Source: Oscillospiraceae bacterium (lineage in GTDB: Bacteria > Bacillota > Clostridia > Oscillospirales > UBA644). Taken from it: 64,000 bases of DNA. Made by a program: the position numbers and the translations under genes. Within the stretch, counting starts at the first letter, position 1; each line of letters starts with the position of its first letter. The DNA is taken from contig CACZQB010000056.1 in the NCBI GenBank assembly GCA_902783255.1, forward strand, positions 1 to 64,000. Reading direction: 5' to 3'. Shown piece after piece: positions 7,904 through 16,616 of the stretch. The notes below the pieces were generated by a model. It was not told the DNA's origin, ran no database searches, and worked only from the letters and a program-made list of their open reading frames with translations.

Positions 7904-8761
7904 TTATTCGGGCATCCGCAGATCGATCCACATTGCGGGACGGACTGAACGGTAGTCGTCGTCCGGCTGATTTCCGTCTGAATTTATTTTCCCTGAAGAA
8001 TAAATGCTTATGACCGTGCCTTCTGTTTTGCCGGGAGTCCGGAGCCACCAGTGACACCTCGGCGGAGCTTCGATCTCATGGTTATACCTGTCATACAAAT
8101 GCGATTCATCCGTATGCGCGCCCATGGCAATTGCGTATTTTGTTGCCTCGCAGGCTCTGTCGGCATTCTCTTTCATATATTTGTTTACATCTTCAACGCT
8201 CAGAAGAAAAATGCAGTCCGCCTCTTTATAAGGCTCCCCGTTTTCGTATAAAACAGTCTCTTCTATTCTTGCCTGTTCGCATGGGTCAAATGAAAAAAGA
8301 AGAAACGACCTGTTCAGCCAGCGCCTTACGCTGCTCTGCTCCCAGTCATTACCGCCTCCTGGCGGATCGAACGCCATGCTGTCAAGCGCATATCTGCTTA
8401 AAACAAGCGCACTTTCGCCCCGTTTTTCAAGAACGATCCATTCTATTTCTTCAGCGCCGTTTTTATCATCGTTATCCTGCTCGTATCTGCCGAAAGTCAG
8501 TATGTCGCCGGCTTCGACAAAACGGACGGAAGCGATTTTCGTATCCGCAAAGATCTTTTCGGCATAATCGGCGCTGTCTTTATATCCGTAAAGGGAGGAA
8601 AAATATTCGTATGCGCCGTTGATATCTCCTTCTCTGTAAAGAGCAAGCGCTTTTTCGTAATCGGCGTCTTTTTTGTTGCCCGAAAAAACGATCGATATTA
8701 TCAATGCCGCCGCAATGACTGCAATTATGCTTGCTATTGCTATTTTAACAGATGTTTTCAT
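7904..8761 (-). CDS. Membrane-anchored DUF6273 domain protein
   Basis: The 285-residue protein starts with a single membrane segment (about residues 4-25). A helical-repeat stretch with Tyr/Ala-rich pairs follows (YEKALALYREGDINGAYEYF), then a C-terminal DUF6273-type domain with EIEWIVLEK, WEQSSVRRWLN, CHWWLRTPG and SVRPAMWI. That domain is common in gut Clostridia and related to sulfatase-modifying-factor-like or C-type-lectin-like folds; its function is unknown. It probably faces outside the cell. The ATG at 8761 follows GGAGCGGACAG; an ATG 24 bases upstream lies too close to the -10 box. It has its own promoter and is not coupled to the phage genes upstream. Confidence 0.75.
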   Translation of the reverse strand: MKTSVKIAIASIIAVIAAALIISIVFSGNKKDADYEKALALYREGDINGAYEYFSSLYGYKDSADYAEKIFADTKIASVRFVEAGDILTFGRYEQDNDDKNGAEEIEWIVLEKRGESALVLSRYALDSMAFDPPGGGNDWEQSSVRRWLNRSFLLFSFDPCEQARIEETVLYENGEPYKEADCIFLLSVEDVNKYMKENADRACEATKYAIAMGAHTDESHLYDRYNHEIEAPPRCHWWLRTPGKTEGTVISIYSSGKINSDGNQPDDDYRSVRPAMWIDLRMPE

Positions 8762-8792
8762 CCTGTCCGCTCCGTAATTCTTCATTGTATAT

Positions 8793-8821
8793 ATTATACA
8801 ACTAAAAAAGAGTTCTTGCAA
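8793..8821 (-). promoter_or_regulatory. Probable sigma-A promoter for the DUF6273 gene
   Basis: On the reverse strand TATAAT (8798-8793) is perfect, and TTGCAA (8821-8816) is a fair -35 box 17 bases away. The predicted start site lies just ahead of the chosen start codon's ribosome binding site. Confidence 0.6.
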
Positions 8822-8854
8822 GTGGTATTCTGATCATTTTTTTAAAAAACCATT

Positions 8855-9937
8855 TTATCCGGATATTCTGCCTATAGTTTCCGTCCAGTATTCAGGCGGA
8901 CGTATAAACGAAGCTCCCGAAGCAGACATTTTTGCGGTCACGGTATATGTGAAGGCGAGAGCTCCGTTTTCGGACGGTCTGTCTTTTGCGGAAATATCGG
9001 TTATTATAAACGGAACAGGTCCGTTAATCCCGAACTGCGGCGCAGTTATGTCTATACTGTTAAAAAGTCCGAGTCCGTATGTGTTCGTTGAAAAAACGGC
9101 TTTGAAACCGTTCTCCTCATACGATCTCAGTATGTTTTCCGCAGCCGCAGTTGCCTCCGCAGCGGTCTGTATGAGAGGAACAAATATCGCGTTTTCGTAT
9201 CTGCCCGTTCCGCCAAACCTTGCCATTCTGCTTATTTCAGAAGCATTTTCCGCCCTGCCCGTTATTCCGTTCGCGCCGGAAACATACTGCACGTTTCTGT
9301 ATCCGTCACCTGAACGGACAGTTGAAAACGACATCAGATCAGTAAGCGCGTTGCTTTCAATGCCGGTAAGATCAACGCAGTAAGGCGATGACGATACTTC
9401 GATTTTATTCATGAAATAAAATGTGCCGTCGGGAATTATCCACCACCTGCTGCCGTCTGCCGCACCGAGCTCATCGAAAATTTTTGAAAGCGATTTTCCG
9501 TATGCGGTATAGCCCGAAATTGCGGCGCCTTCCGAAAAAAGTGCGGGATTATAAATAATGCCCTCGTCGTTTGAAGAAGAAAAAAACTGCCGGAAAACGG
9601 CTTTTGCCGCAGCGCCCGTTGTCTGGGCGTCCGTAGAAAAATATCCCGCGGCGCGTCTTGCCGCAACAGCCTCAAGCCCCTGACATCGGACTGTAAGCGA
9701 AGAACGGTATGCGGTCACGTATTCCTCCGAAGATGCCGTTACAACACCGCAAAAAACAGTCTGCAAAAAGTCGTCAGTCATTTTTACTCTCATACCGTGT
9801 TCTATTGATATTCCTTCCGTAAACTGCGGCTCAAGTGTAAATGAAAGCGAGGAACGGAAAGTCCCGTATCTTTTCCATCTGACGCTTCGTGAGACTATTC
9901 TGTCGGTGATATCTGCATTGTTTACATATATCCTCAC
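8855..9937 (-). CDS. Phage tail/baseplate hub-like protein
   Basis: The 360-residue protein opens with RIYVNNADITDRI and a strand-rich region, followed by a segment typical of hub proteins (ISGYTAYGKSLSKIFDELGAADG, then WWIIPDGTFYF). These suggest the gp27/gpD-like tail-hub fold found at the tail tip or baseplate. The start is a GTG whose last bases overlap the preceding gene's TGA (GTGA). It is the last gene of the capsid cluster. No tape measure, sheath or fibre gene accompanies it, so its role in this cluster is unclear. The family call rests on general resemblance. Confidence 0.6.
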   Translation of the reverse strand: MRIYVNNADITDRIVSRSVRWKRYGTFRSSLSFTLEPQFTEGISIEHGMRVKMTDDFLQTVFCGVVTASSEEYVTAYRSSLTVRCQGLEAVAARRAAGYFSTDAQTTGAAAKAVFRQFFSSSNDEGIIYNPALFSEGAAISGYTAYGKSLSKIFDELGAADGSRWWIIPDGTFYFMNKIEVSSSPYCVDLTGIESNALTDLMSFSTVRSGDGYRNVQYVSGANGITGRAENASEISRMARFGGTGRYENAIFVPLIQTAAEATAAAENILRSYEENGFKAVFSTNTYGLGLFNSIDITAPQFGINGPVPFIITDISAKDRPSENGALAFTYTVTAKMSASGASFIRPPEYWTETIGRISG

Positions 9938-10389
9938 TGCAATACCTCTCTTTCTTCCGGCGTTCCTTCTCCGTTTATGTATAACTCCGCCTCAAATCCG
10001 TAAAATGCTGTCAGATCATTTCCGTCCGATGCGATCTTTGTTACGGCGGCGGTTACGGGATATCTTTTTCCGTAAAAAATTCCGGGAGAGATCTCTTCTT
10101 TATCGTAAAGGAATATCTCCGTCTGACAATCCCTTCCCGTCATTTCAGCAAGTGAATAAAGATACATGCATGCCGCGTCATCCAAAACAAGATCCGCTGC
10201 GATCCTGACCGTTTCGGAATAACCGATTATCTCCGTTTTTGCAGCTCCGCCTGAAATATAGCGATATGTTATTTTTTGCGGTAAAAATATCCTTTCGATT
10301 TTTTTTACACCCGAAAAAAGAGGTGCAAAAGTATCGTAAGCAACTTTAACGGCGATCCTGAAATCGCTGTCCTTCGCAAAATTCATCAT
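9934..10389 (-). CDS. Phage structural protein, possible tail-tube-like
   Basis: A 151-residue protein of the capsid cluster that I do not recognise with confidence. The C-terminal part, with AAVTKIASDGNDLTAFYGF followed by an acidic tail, resembles the end of some phage tail-tube proteins, which carry a two-line beta-sheet ending of this kind. The ATG at 10389 overlaps the upstream TGA by four bases (ATGA) and follows a GGAGG site. The overlaps on both sides show it is translated as part of the cluster. Confidence 0.55.
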   Translation of the reverse strand: MMNFAKDSDFRIAVKVAYDTFAPLFSGVKKIERIFLPQKITYRYISGGAAKTEIIGYSETVRIAADLVLDDAACMYLYSLAEMTGRDCQTEIFLYDKEEISPGIFYGKRYPVTAAVTKIASDGNDLTAFYGFEAELYINGEGTPEEREVLQ

Positions 10390-10787
10390 TCATCCTCCGA
10401 AAAAACAATATAGTATAACGCTTCATATTCATCGTCTCCGTTATCCGTTCTCTGGCAAAGCTTCGGATATTCTTTTATTCCCGCGCACAAACCTTTTATG
10501 ACCGAAAGCGAACCGATGCCCTCTCTGATCGTAATTCCCGCATTTTCAAGCGTTTTCAAGGCGTCAAGCCTTGTTTTTGAGTCTGCGTGCGAAACGCGCA
10601 GGCGCAATGCAAACTCCGCATAAACGATCTTAACGCCCGAAATATACCTTCTTACGGTCTGAGGACCTTTTCTGATTTTGATCGAAAGCTCTCCGTTTTT
10701 TTTCGGGAGCAGTTCCGGACTTATCTTCGGCAGTCCGTCAAAAGAGGAAAGCCAGTCTGCAAGCAGTTTTTCAAACGAATTATTCAT
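10386..10787 (-). CDS. Phage minor capsid / tail-terminator-like protein
   Basis: A 133-residue alpha/beta protein. The pattern LLADWLSSFDGLP at the start, a middle strand region (SGVKIVYAEFALRLRVSHADS) and a helix (RLDALKTLENAG) resemble the tail-terminator or minor capsid proteins that cap the tail tube in siphophages. It overlaps its neighbours by four bases on each side. Position after the head-tail connectors fits this order, but the exact role is inferred. Confidence 0.55.
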   Translation of the reverse strand: MNNSFEKLLADWLSSFDGLPKISPELLPKKNGELSIKIRKGPQTVRRYISGVKIVYAEFALRLRVSHADSKTRLDALKTLENAGITIREGIGSLSVIKGLCAGIKEYPKLCQRTDNGDDEYEALYYIVFSEDE

Positions 10788-11224
10788 GTGTAAAACACCC
10801 GTCCTCTTCCGCTTATTTCAATTATGCCCGTATCTGCAATATTTTCTTCAAGCACCGAGTTTACCGTAAATATCTCGCACCCCGATTTTATATCGTCCAA
10901 TTCTTTGTTTTCAAAAGAAAACGAGGTGACTCCGAGCGTTATCACATCGCCCTCCGCTACGGTCCAGCAAAGTTTCCTCGCATATTCCGTCATTGCGCCG
11001 TAATCGTTTTTGCTTGCGTAGATCGGCTTATCGTTTTTGCCTGATTTTACATACAGCTTAAAACTGTTATACGGCAAAAGCCCCGCAACGGTAGGACGGA
11101 CGCTTTCTTTTCGCTCAAACCGCGTGCTTTTCAGCACAAATCTTTCGTATATTCCGCGCCCTTCGCTGTTTTCGCCTGTTTTGTGGTATATCGTTGCGGC
11201 ACTTTTCATCAGTTTTTCAAACAT
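10784..11224 (-). CDS. Phage head-completion / connector protein, unassigned
   Basis: A 146-residue protein in the connector part of the capsid cluster. It has many beta strands (RKESVRPTVAGLLPYNSF, GDVITLGVTSFSF, FTVNSVLEENI), which fits a head-closure or tail-completion protein, but no named family was recognised. The ATG at 11224 is chosen because AAAGGA lies about 9 bases upstream; an upstream in-frame start would lie in the gap before this gene. It overlaps the next gene by four bases. Confidence 0.5.
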   Translation of the reverse strand: MFEKLMKSAATIYHKTGENSEGRGIYERFVLKSTRFERKESVRPTVAGLLPYNSFKLYVKSGKNDKPIYASKNDYGAMTEYARKLCWTVAEGDVITLGVTSFSFENKELDDIKSGCEIFTVNSVLEENIADTGIIEISGRGRVFYT

Positions 11225-11283
11225 TTTACCATCCTTTATGAATTGCGAACGGAAAAATATCAGGTTTTCCCGTTCGCATAACA

Positions 11284-11439
11284 TTATCTCTGACCGAGTA
11301 ATCCCGATTCGATCAGAATTTCAACAATTTTTTTTCCTATTTCTTCCGCAAAAATGCGTATCTCTTCCTGTGACAGAGCAGATATTCCGTTTTCCTGCTG
11401 TCGAAGATAATCATAAATACCCTTTTCGATTTCGTCCAT
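11284..11439 (-). CDS. Small 51-residue protein of the capsid cluster
   Basis: A short gene between two cluster genes. The ATG at 11439 has AGAGG upstream and starts one base after the previous gene's stop, as elsewhere in the cluster. The product is mostly helical and acidic (MDEIEKGIYDYL, EEIRIFAEEIGKKIVEILIESG), which could form a helical bundle or bind a neighbour. No family is known to me. About 59 bases separate it from the next chosen start. Confidence 0.55.
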   Translation of the reverse strand: MDEIEKGIYDYLRQQENGISALSQEEIRIFAEEIGKKIVEILIESGLLGQR

Positions 11440-11440
11440 A

Positions 11441-11833
11441 TCAGATACCTCTTATAATAAGTCCGGCTTCTTTAAGATACATCAGCGCAAGACCGCAAAC
11501 CGGAATACCGAGATATGAAACGCCTTTTTCTTTTCTGTATGAAACTGCTGCGTTCCCTACTTCCTCCCGCGATATCTCTTTGCCGGCAATACCGAGATAT
11601 TCTTTATTGCCTAAAAACAAAAGATATTCGGTTTGCGCACAGGCGGCAAGTTTTGCCTTCTTTTTTTCCGCGGTGTCCGTTTTTTCATCGTCTTTTGCAG
11701 CCTGAGACGCGCACCCTGCCGTTATGCCGTCAATGATATCGCACGCCCTTTCGGAATACAGATCAAAATCATTCGGGTCAGCATAAGCGCCTTTGTAAAC
11801 GTTTATGTAAAAATCATAATCTATAAATGCCAT
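11441..11833 (-). CDS. Phage head-tail connector protein
   Basis: A 130-residue protein directly after the coat gene. It starts FIDYDFYINVYKGAYADPNDFDLYSERACDIID, a pattern I associate with gp6/YqbG-type connectors of Bacillota phages: an early Tyr-rich helix, an Asp-Ile-Ile-Asp stretch and a final segment ending LIIRGI. Such proteins form the ring below the portal. The ATG at 11833 leaves one base after the coat gene stop; an upstream start would overlap it. Confidence 0.7.
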   Translation of the reverse strand: MAFIDYDFYINVYKGAYADPNDFDLYSERACDIIDGITAGCASQAAKDDEKTDTAEKKKAKLAACAQTEYLLFLGNKEYLGIAGKEISREEVGNAAVSYRKEKGVSYLGIPVCGLALMYLKEAGLIIRGI

Positions 11834-11834
11834 A

Positions 11835-12929
11835 TCAGCCCAGAACACGCACGGCAAGCTCGGGATAAAGAGTTTTGAAACCGTAAAGAGTATCTACGGA
11901 CATCGTCTGCTTTTTGGTCGCAATGTTGTAATCCATAGTTACTCTGAGCGATATGCCGTCAAAAGAAGTGACGTAGCTTTCCGCGCCTCTTGCCTTTTCA
12001 AGGGGACGTGAAACAAAGCCGAAAGCGTTTTTGTGGAATGCTATATTTGCGGTATGATCGTTCACTAAAGTAACTGCGTCCTGCGCCGAAAAACCTCCTT
12101 CGGCAACTGCGGGGTATATTTTTGCCGTAATAAAAGAGGAAGCAGCCTCCGCATTTTCCGCAACAACGTAATTATTTCCGTTTATTGTGAGAATATCTCC
12201 CTTTACGAGCGTTCCCGACGAGCATGATATTTTTACTCTGTCTGCTCCCTCGGCAGTGTTTTCGGCAACTTTTAGAGTTCCCGCAATCGTTCCCTTTTTA
12301 TGCGTGCAAACCTGCTGGGACATATAATTTTCAAGACCGATTATCCTGCCTATGCTGCCGTTTCGCAGTGCCTTTGTAGTTCCGCATTTTTCAGCGGAAA
12401 CGATCGCGCTGTCGCTCTGAAAAGAAGCCAGCGCGGCGCTGTTCCAGACGCAGTATCGTTCCGCAAGAGGAGCTTTGCGGTCGTTGAGCGCTTTTGAAAC
12501 CGCGGCGAAAGTAGAAATTCCCGACGGAGTCGTGCCCGCAACGCCGCAAGTGAACGGTATATCCTTATAAAGCATAAGTCCGTCGGCATTTATCTTTTCG
12601 GCGATTGCAATCGCTGCCGGATAAACTACCTGCCTTGTGAAATCTTCAAGGTCAAGCGCCATTTCCTTTGCGGAAAGCTCCACCGAAACATCCGCAATTT
12701 TATCAAGCGTAACAAGAACGCTGTTTTCTTTTATATCCTGAACGGAAATCGAAGAAGTAAACTCGTTTGCAGAATATACCGCAGGCTTTTTTATCTGCAC
12801 AACGTCTCCCTTTTTGCCGACACCCGTGCAGAATTCCTTATATGAAAGCGCCGGAAATACAAGATTGTCATGAAGTATCGGCAGCGCCGCACGGGCGATC
12901 TGCTGAACCGTAAGAAATGTGTTTGCCAT
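11835..12929 (-). CDS. Major capsid (coat) protein, P22-like
   Basis: This 364-residue protein would form the icosahedral shell. It begins with FLTVQQIARAALPILHDNLVFPALS, typical of the P22 coat family, followed by KKGDVVQIKKP and VSVELSAKEMALDLEDF. Near the end come ITAKIYPAV and FHKNAFGFVSRPLE, then a final strand region. The HK97 fold is inferred from the family. The gene follows the scaffold gene, with its ATG overlapping the scaffold TAA (TAATG), so the two are translationally coupled. No signs of decay are seen. Confidence 0.85.
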   Translation of the reverse strand: MANTFLTVQQIARAALPILHDNLVFPALSYKEFCTGVGKKGDVVQIKKPAVYSANEFTSSISVQDIKENSVLVTLDKIADVSVELSAKEMALDLEDFTRQVVYPAAIAIAEKINADGLMLYKDIPFTCGVAGTTPSGISTFAAVSKALNDRKAPLAERYCVWNSAALASFQSDSAIVSAEKCGTTKALRNGSIGRIIGLENYMSQQVCTHKKGTIAGTLKVAENTAEGADRVKISCSSGTLVKGDILTINGNNYVVAENAEAASSFITAKIYPAVAEGGFSAQDAVTLVNDHTANIAFHKNAFGFVSRPLEKARGAESYVTSFDGISLRVTMDYNIATKKQTMSVDTLYGFKTLYPELAVRVLG

Positions 12930-13399
12930 TATTTACTGTCACCTTTCATTATTTTTCTGTAGTATTCATCGTCACTCATCCGTGACGGATCGTAAAATTT
13001 TTCGGGACATCCCGGAAGAAAAGTCGAAACGCTTTTTGCCTCACTGTTCCCCTGATCGAAAAGCCATGGATTTTCGGATAAAAGGCGGTCTGCCTGCTCG
13101 TGAAGAAGCTCATCGTTAAGCCCGTTTTCGTCATATATCAGACTGTCGTCCATTACAGCCCTTGCAGCTTTTATATTTTTTGCTCTTCTCATTGACAGCG
13201 CGAGATCTATCTTGCTTTCGTTTTTAACGTTTTCAAGCTCTGCTTCAAGCTCGCTGTTCCTTCTTTCAAGCTCTTTGCCGTCTTTAATTTCGTCCCCGTA
13301 GACGGCGTTAAAGCCGCCCTTTTCTTCAAACCGTTTTTCAAACGTTTCAAAATCGATGTTTTCGCCATTGAAAACTGATCTCAGTATATCGTTTTTCAT
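12929..13399 (-). CDS. Capsid scaffold-like protein
   Basis: A 156-residue protein between portal and coat genes, the usual place for a scaffold. It is highly charged, with a likely coiled coil around residues 45-70 (ELERRNSELEAELENVKNES) and a polar C-terminus. The start ATG at 13399 overlaps the portal TGA (ATGA) and has GGAGG seven bases upstream; an ATG two codons earlier lies too close to that site. Function is inferred from position and composition. Confidence 0.65.
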   Translation of the reverse strand: MKNDILRSVFNGENIDFETFEKRFEEKGGFNAVYGDEIKDGKELERRNSELEAELENVKNESKIDLALSMRRAKNIKAARAVMDDSLIYDENGLNDELLHEQADRLLSENPWLFDQGNSEAKSVSTFLPGCPEKFYDPSRMSDDEYYRKIMKGDSK

Positions 13400-14811
13400 A
13401 CGCATTCCTCCGCAATGATCCTTTTTGCAGTTGCTTTGTTTTCTCCGAAATATTTAACTCGAAATTCATACGGCGCCATTATTTTTGCCTTTACAAGCTC
13501 AAGGTCTCTTGACATCATTGCCGCCTTATCCTCGATAACAGAGTCATCAAAAATAATGTTTATGCAGTCTTTTTCGCTGACATTCTTGCAAAGTATCGCG
13601 CGACCTATGTAAAGAACGGCCCGTATAACGGTTTCCAGCGATTTTTCGAGAAGAATCTCATGCTTTTTCACACATCTGTAAAGCGTTGAATTTTCGCTGT
13701 TTATCTGAGTTGCCGTAACAACGTTTGAAGAATCAAATCTGTAGTATCTCTCCCCGAAACCGCATTTCGAAGAAAGATAATTCATCTGTTCCTGAATGCA
13801 ACGTACATGGTCGTTTACTCTCAGCATCGGGTTAAACTCCTGCGGCAGCATATCTCCGTCTATCGCTTTGTCGCCCAGATACATAAAAAGCTGCCTGTTT
13901 ATGTCCTGAGGCGCATAATAATTGCCGTCACCGTCTTTTTCGAGCAGATCTCTTCGCAAAAATACCATCTTCTTGCCGAGCACAAACTCCATATTCAGAC
14001 TGTCGTAGCAAAGATCGATGCCTTTTATTATATCTATCGCATCCGAAAAAACGGAAATACCCATCGGTGAAGACGGAACAAGACTGTTTACCGTGTTTGG
14101 ACGTATCATGGCAAACCAGGGCAGAGAAGACCCCGTTTTCAGCACGGGAGCCGTTCCTTCGGGAAGAGGTTCTTCTCTCAGTCCGTCTCTTTCCGAAAAA
14201 CACCTGTTGTAAATAACATATTCTCCGTTTTCGATAAGATGCGCCTGAATATAAAGAAGAGGCTCTCCGTTTTCCACGGTCTGTTTTGCAAATGCCGCCT
14301 CTGTCACGCTGTCTCCCGACCACGAAACGGGAAAGATACTGCCCGCGTCTGCATAATCAAATCTGATTTCCGCATTTTTTGCCTGAACGATATTTCCGTT
14401 TCTGTCAGTCATAATGCCGTCAATACAGCATATAACGGCGCCTGTTCCGAGCGCAAAGGATTTTTCGACAAGACGGTTCATGGCTGTGTGAAAGGAGTTT
14501 TCTCCCAATACTCCGCCTTTGCCGTTTTTTCCGCATACAAATTCCTCCGAACTGCCGCCTGAAATCGAAATCAGAGTTTTTTCATTAAGCAGAAGGTTTG
14601 CCCAGTCTTCGCAGACTCTCTTTGCCATATTAAGTCTGAACATCTCTCTCGAAACGGTCGAAAGTCCGTTGTTGATAAAGATCTTATGAAAGCCCTCGGA
14701 TGTGCCTGAATACCACTCGCGCCATTTTTCAATGAGTGGCATCATTCCGTCGTCCGTGCATTCCGCTCCGAAATATTCCCGCAGACATTTCAGAATCGTT
14801 GAGTAGTTCAA
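13396..14811 (-). CDS. Phage portal protein
   Basis: A 471-residue protein, the size of SPP1 gp6/A118-type portals. Portals form the dodecameric ring at one vertex for DNA entry. The N-terminus WREWYSGTSEG and the later segments EMFRLNMAKRVCEDWANLLLNEK, AIDIIKGIDLCYDSLNMEF and FDSSNVVTATQINSENSTLYR are typical of this family. It follows the large terminase gene and overlaps the scaffold gene by four bases. The frame is complete. Confidence 0.88.
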   Translation of the reverse strand: MNYSTILKCLREYFGAECTDDGMMPLIEKWREWYSGTSEGFHKIFINNGLSTVSREMFRLNMAKRVCEDWANLLLNEKTLISISGGSSEEFVCGKNGKGGVLGENSFHTAMNRLVEKSFALGTGAVICCIDGIMTDRNGNIVQAKNAEIRFDYADAGSIFPVSWSGDSVTEAAFAKQTVENGEPLLYIQAHLIENGEYVIYNRCFSERDGLREEPLPEGTAPVLKTGSSLPWFAMIRPNTVNSLVPSSPMGISVFSDAIDIIKGIDLCYDSLNMEFVLGKKMVFLRRDLLEKDGDGNYYAPQDINRQLFMYLGDKAIDGDMLPQEFNPMLRVNDHVRCIQEQMNYLSSKCGFGERYYRFDSSNVVTATQINSENSTLYRCVKKHEILLEKSLETVIRAVLYIGRAILCKNVSEKDCINIIFDDSVIEDKAAMMSRDLELVKAKIMAPYEFRVKYFGENKATAKRIIAEECV

Positions 14812-14841
14812 ATAATTCCCTCCTGAAATCGCAGGGAACGG

Positions 14842-16146
14842 CTACCAGCGGATAAACCGTTCCCATGCGTATTCTTCAGCGTCGGCGGTATCTATATCGC
14901 ATGTGCCGTTGTCGAGCCTTTTGTCGGGATCATGCGGATCCCAGAGCTGAGTTGCCGTGCTTGCGATAACGTTTTTGCAGTCTTTCAAAACTGACCACCT
15001 GTGTTGGGAAATCAGCCTTGCTTTTATTGAAATGCGCTCTGCGATCGGTTTTTTCAAACTGTCCGCTATCGCAGTTTTCAGTCCGGCTTTTCTTGCTGCC
15101 ATAACAACACCTGCGGTAAGATACTGCGCCTCGCTGTCCATAAAAGCGTATGTGACGGGTATATCGAATTTAAGATAAAGTGATTTTACAAACAGAATAA
15201 ATTCATTTTCGATCATATCCGGCGTGATTTCGCCCTTTCTGCCTTTTATCCGCCTGTCCGCAAGGACCGTGACGCCGTTTCCTTTTTTTCTCATGCCGAC
15301 CGCTACAAAGGCTGAGGCGGAACTGTTTCCGCCGTAATCTACCCCGATAATTATTTGAGAAACGTCGTCGGGAACGGATGAAACCGTCCAGTTTTCAGGC
15401 GCTGCGGCAAACTGCGGAAAAATAAGCCCTTCCGCGGCAGCCCTTTCGCCCAGAATAGAACGTCTGTACCAGAAAGAACCGACTTCATATTGCGCTTCGA
15501 TCTCCGCGCGCCTTTCCGCCGATATTGAAAGATTATCCCGTATGCAGAATCTTTCGTGGTTTACATCAAGACCGAGTGCGATATATTTATCCACATATTC
15601 CGTATATATCGGATGCGTAGGATAATCGGGATTGAAATCCCACAGCACACGTCTCATTTTCGCCGCGAGCTGACGGTTGAAAGCCTCATCGATAAAGCAC
15701 TGATCGTCTTTCGATATGAAATGCTTGTTTACCTCCGTGGCTATCCATATCCCGTATGAATTACCTCGTATCCTTTTGTAACTGTCAGCCTTGCCGCCGC
15801 CTGCAAAAACAACGACTTTTTCGCCCGTTTTCACGGTTTTTACAAACAGCGCCGTATTGCCCTTGTATTTGCCCCAGCGGCATCTGCCGCGAAAAATATG
15901 CTCAAGACCAAACCCGTTGCAGTCGCCTATATTGGTAAGTGCTGCGGAAAGAGTCGTTCCCGACGCAAGGTGCAGTCTGTCAGGCGATCTTTCGAGAAGA
16001 AAGGCAAACGCCAGCACATTTGCTATCGTTTTTCCCGAGCGGACGGCACCTTCTGCAAAGTTGAAGGTGCTTTTCATACAGTTGCGGATATAGTTTTTAT
16101 GTTTTTGCGAAAGCGGCTGCCACGGTATTGTTTTTCTTTTTATCAT
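14842..16146 (-). CDS. Terminase large subunit (DNA packaging ATPase/nuclease)
   Basis: The 434-residue motor protein pumps DNA into the head and cuts it. The Walker A-like EGAVRSGKT is at 32-40 and the Walker B-like GIWIATE at 132-138. The RNase H-like nuclease half has GVDYGG (Asp270), FMDSEA (Asp337) and a final DIDTADAEEYAW acidic patch, so all expected acidic residues are present. The ATG at 16146 overlaps the stop of the small-subunit remnant (ATGA). Intact catalytic motifs argue that the cluster is not simply decaying. Confidence 0.9.
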   Translation of the reverse strand: MIKRKTIPWQPLSQKHKNYIRNCMKSTFNFAEGAVRSGKTIANVLAFAFLLERSPDRLHLASGTTLSAALTNIGDCNGFGLEHIFRGRCRWGKYKGNTALFVKTVKTGEKVVVFAGGGKADSYKRIRGNSYGIWIATEVNKHFISKDDQCFIDEAFNRQLAAKMRRVLWDFNPDYPTHPIYTEYVDKYIALGLDVNHERFCIRDNLSISAERRAEIEAQYEVGSFWYRRSILGERAAAEGLIFPQFAAAPENWTVSSVPDDVSQIIIGVDYGGNSSASAFVAVGMRKKGNGVTVLADRRIKGRKGEITPDMIENEFILFVKSLYLKFDIPVTYAFMDSEAQYLTAGVVMAARKAGLKTAIADSLKKPIAERISIKARLISQHRWSVLKDCKNVIASTATQLWDPHDPDKRLDNGTCDIDTADAEEYAWERFIRW

Positions 16147-16460
16147 GAAGTGAGTATTTCAAGCTCGTCAAGATCTTCCGTTTCCTCTTCCGGCGTCCGT
16201 TTCCAAAGTCCGAGGTAATCGCCGAGTTTCAGCAGCGCCTGCTGCTTGTTGTAGAGCTTAAAACGGAATCCCGACCGGGAATTCGTTATTTCCGCTACCG
16301 AACGTGTATCAAGACCGTCGCTTTCTTTTATTTCTATTCTTGTTTCTCCGTTTTCGTCGCAGAAAAACGAAAGATAGTTTGAAATATCGTCAAAAGCTAT
16401 TTTCGCAAGCTCCTGAATTATCCTCTCTTCCGTGATTTTTTCCTTTTTCTTTCTTATTCT
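16143..16460 (-). pseudogene. Terminase small subunit remnant, 5' end missing or frameshifted
   Basis: A 105-codon open frame on the reverse strand ends at a TGA overlapping the large-subunit start. It encodes ITEERIIQELAKIAFDD and, further on, FKLYNKQQALLKLGDYLGLW, typical of the C-terminal part of small terminases that bind DNA and recruit the large subunit. No standard start codon exists after the in-frame TAA at 16461-16463. A shifted frame upstream, starting GTPHEAKRMKEG, could be the missing N-terminus if one base of a run of six A were removed. The gene is therefore truncated, frameshifted or expressed unusually. The helix-turn-helix part is not visible. Confidence 0.6.
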
Positions 16461-16561
16461 TTACGCCCTCTTTCATACGCTTTGCTTCATGCGGGGTCCC
16501 CTTCGCATCTGCATAAACATAATATCATATTTTTCGCCTCCCGCTTTCCCGTACTTTTGCA

Positions 16562-16602
16562 CAAAAAAACCGTTATAACACCTTTCAGATGTTATAACGG
16601 TA
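16562..16602 (-). terminator. Rho-independent terminator ending the GH18 operon
   Basis: ACCGTTATAACA and TGTTATAACGGT pair around a nine-base loop, followed on the reverse strand by seven T. It stands between GH18 and the capsid cluster, so the latter needs read-through or its own promoter. Confidence 0.9.
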
Positions 16603-16616
16603 ACTTTTAAGGGTAT

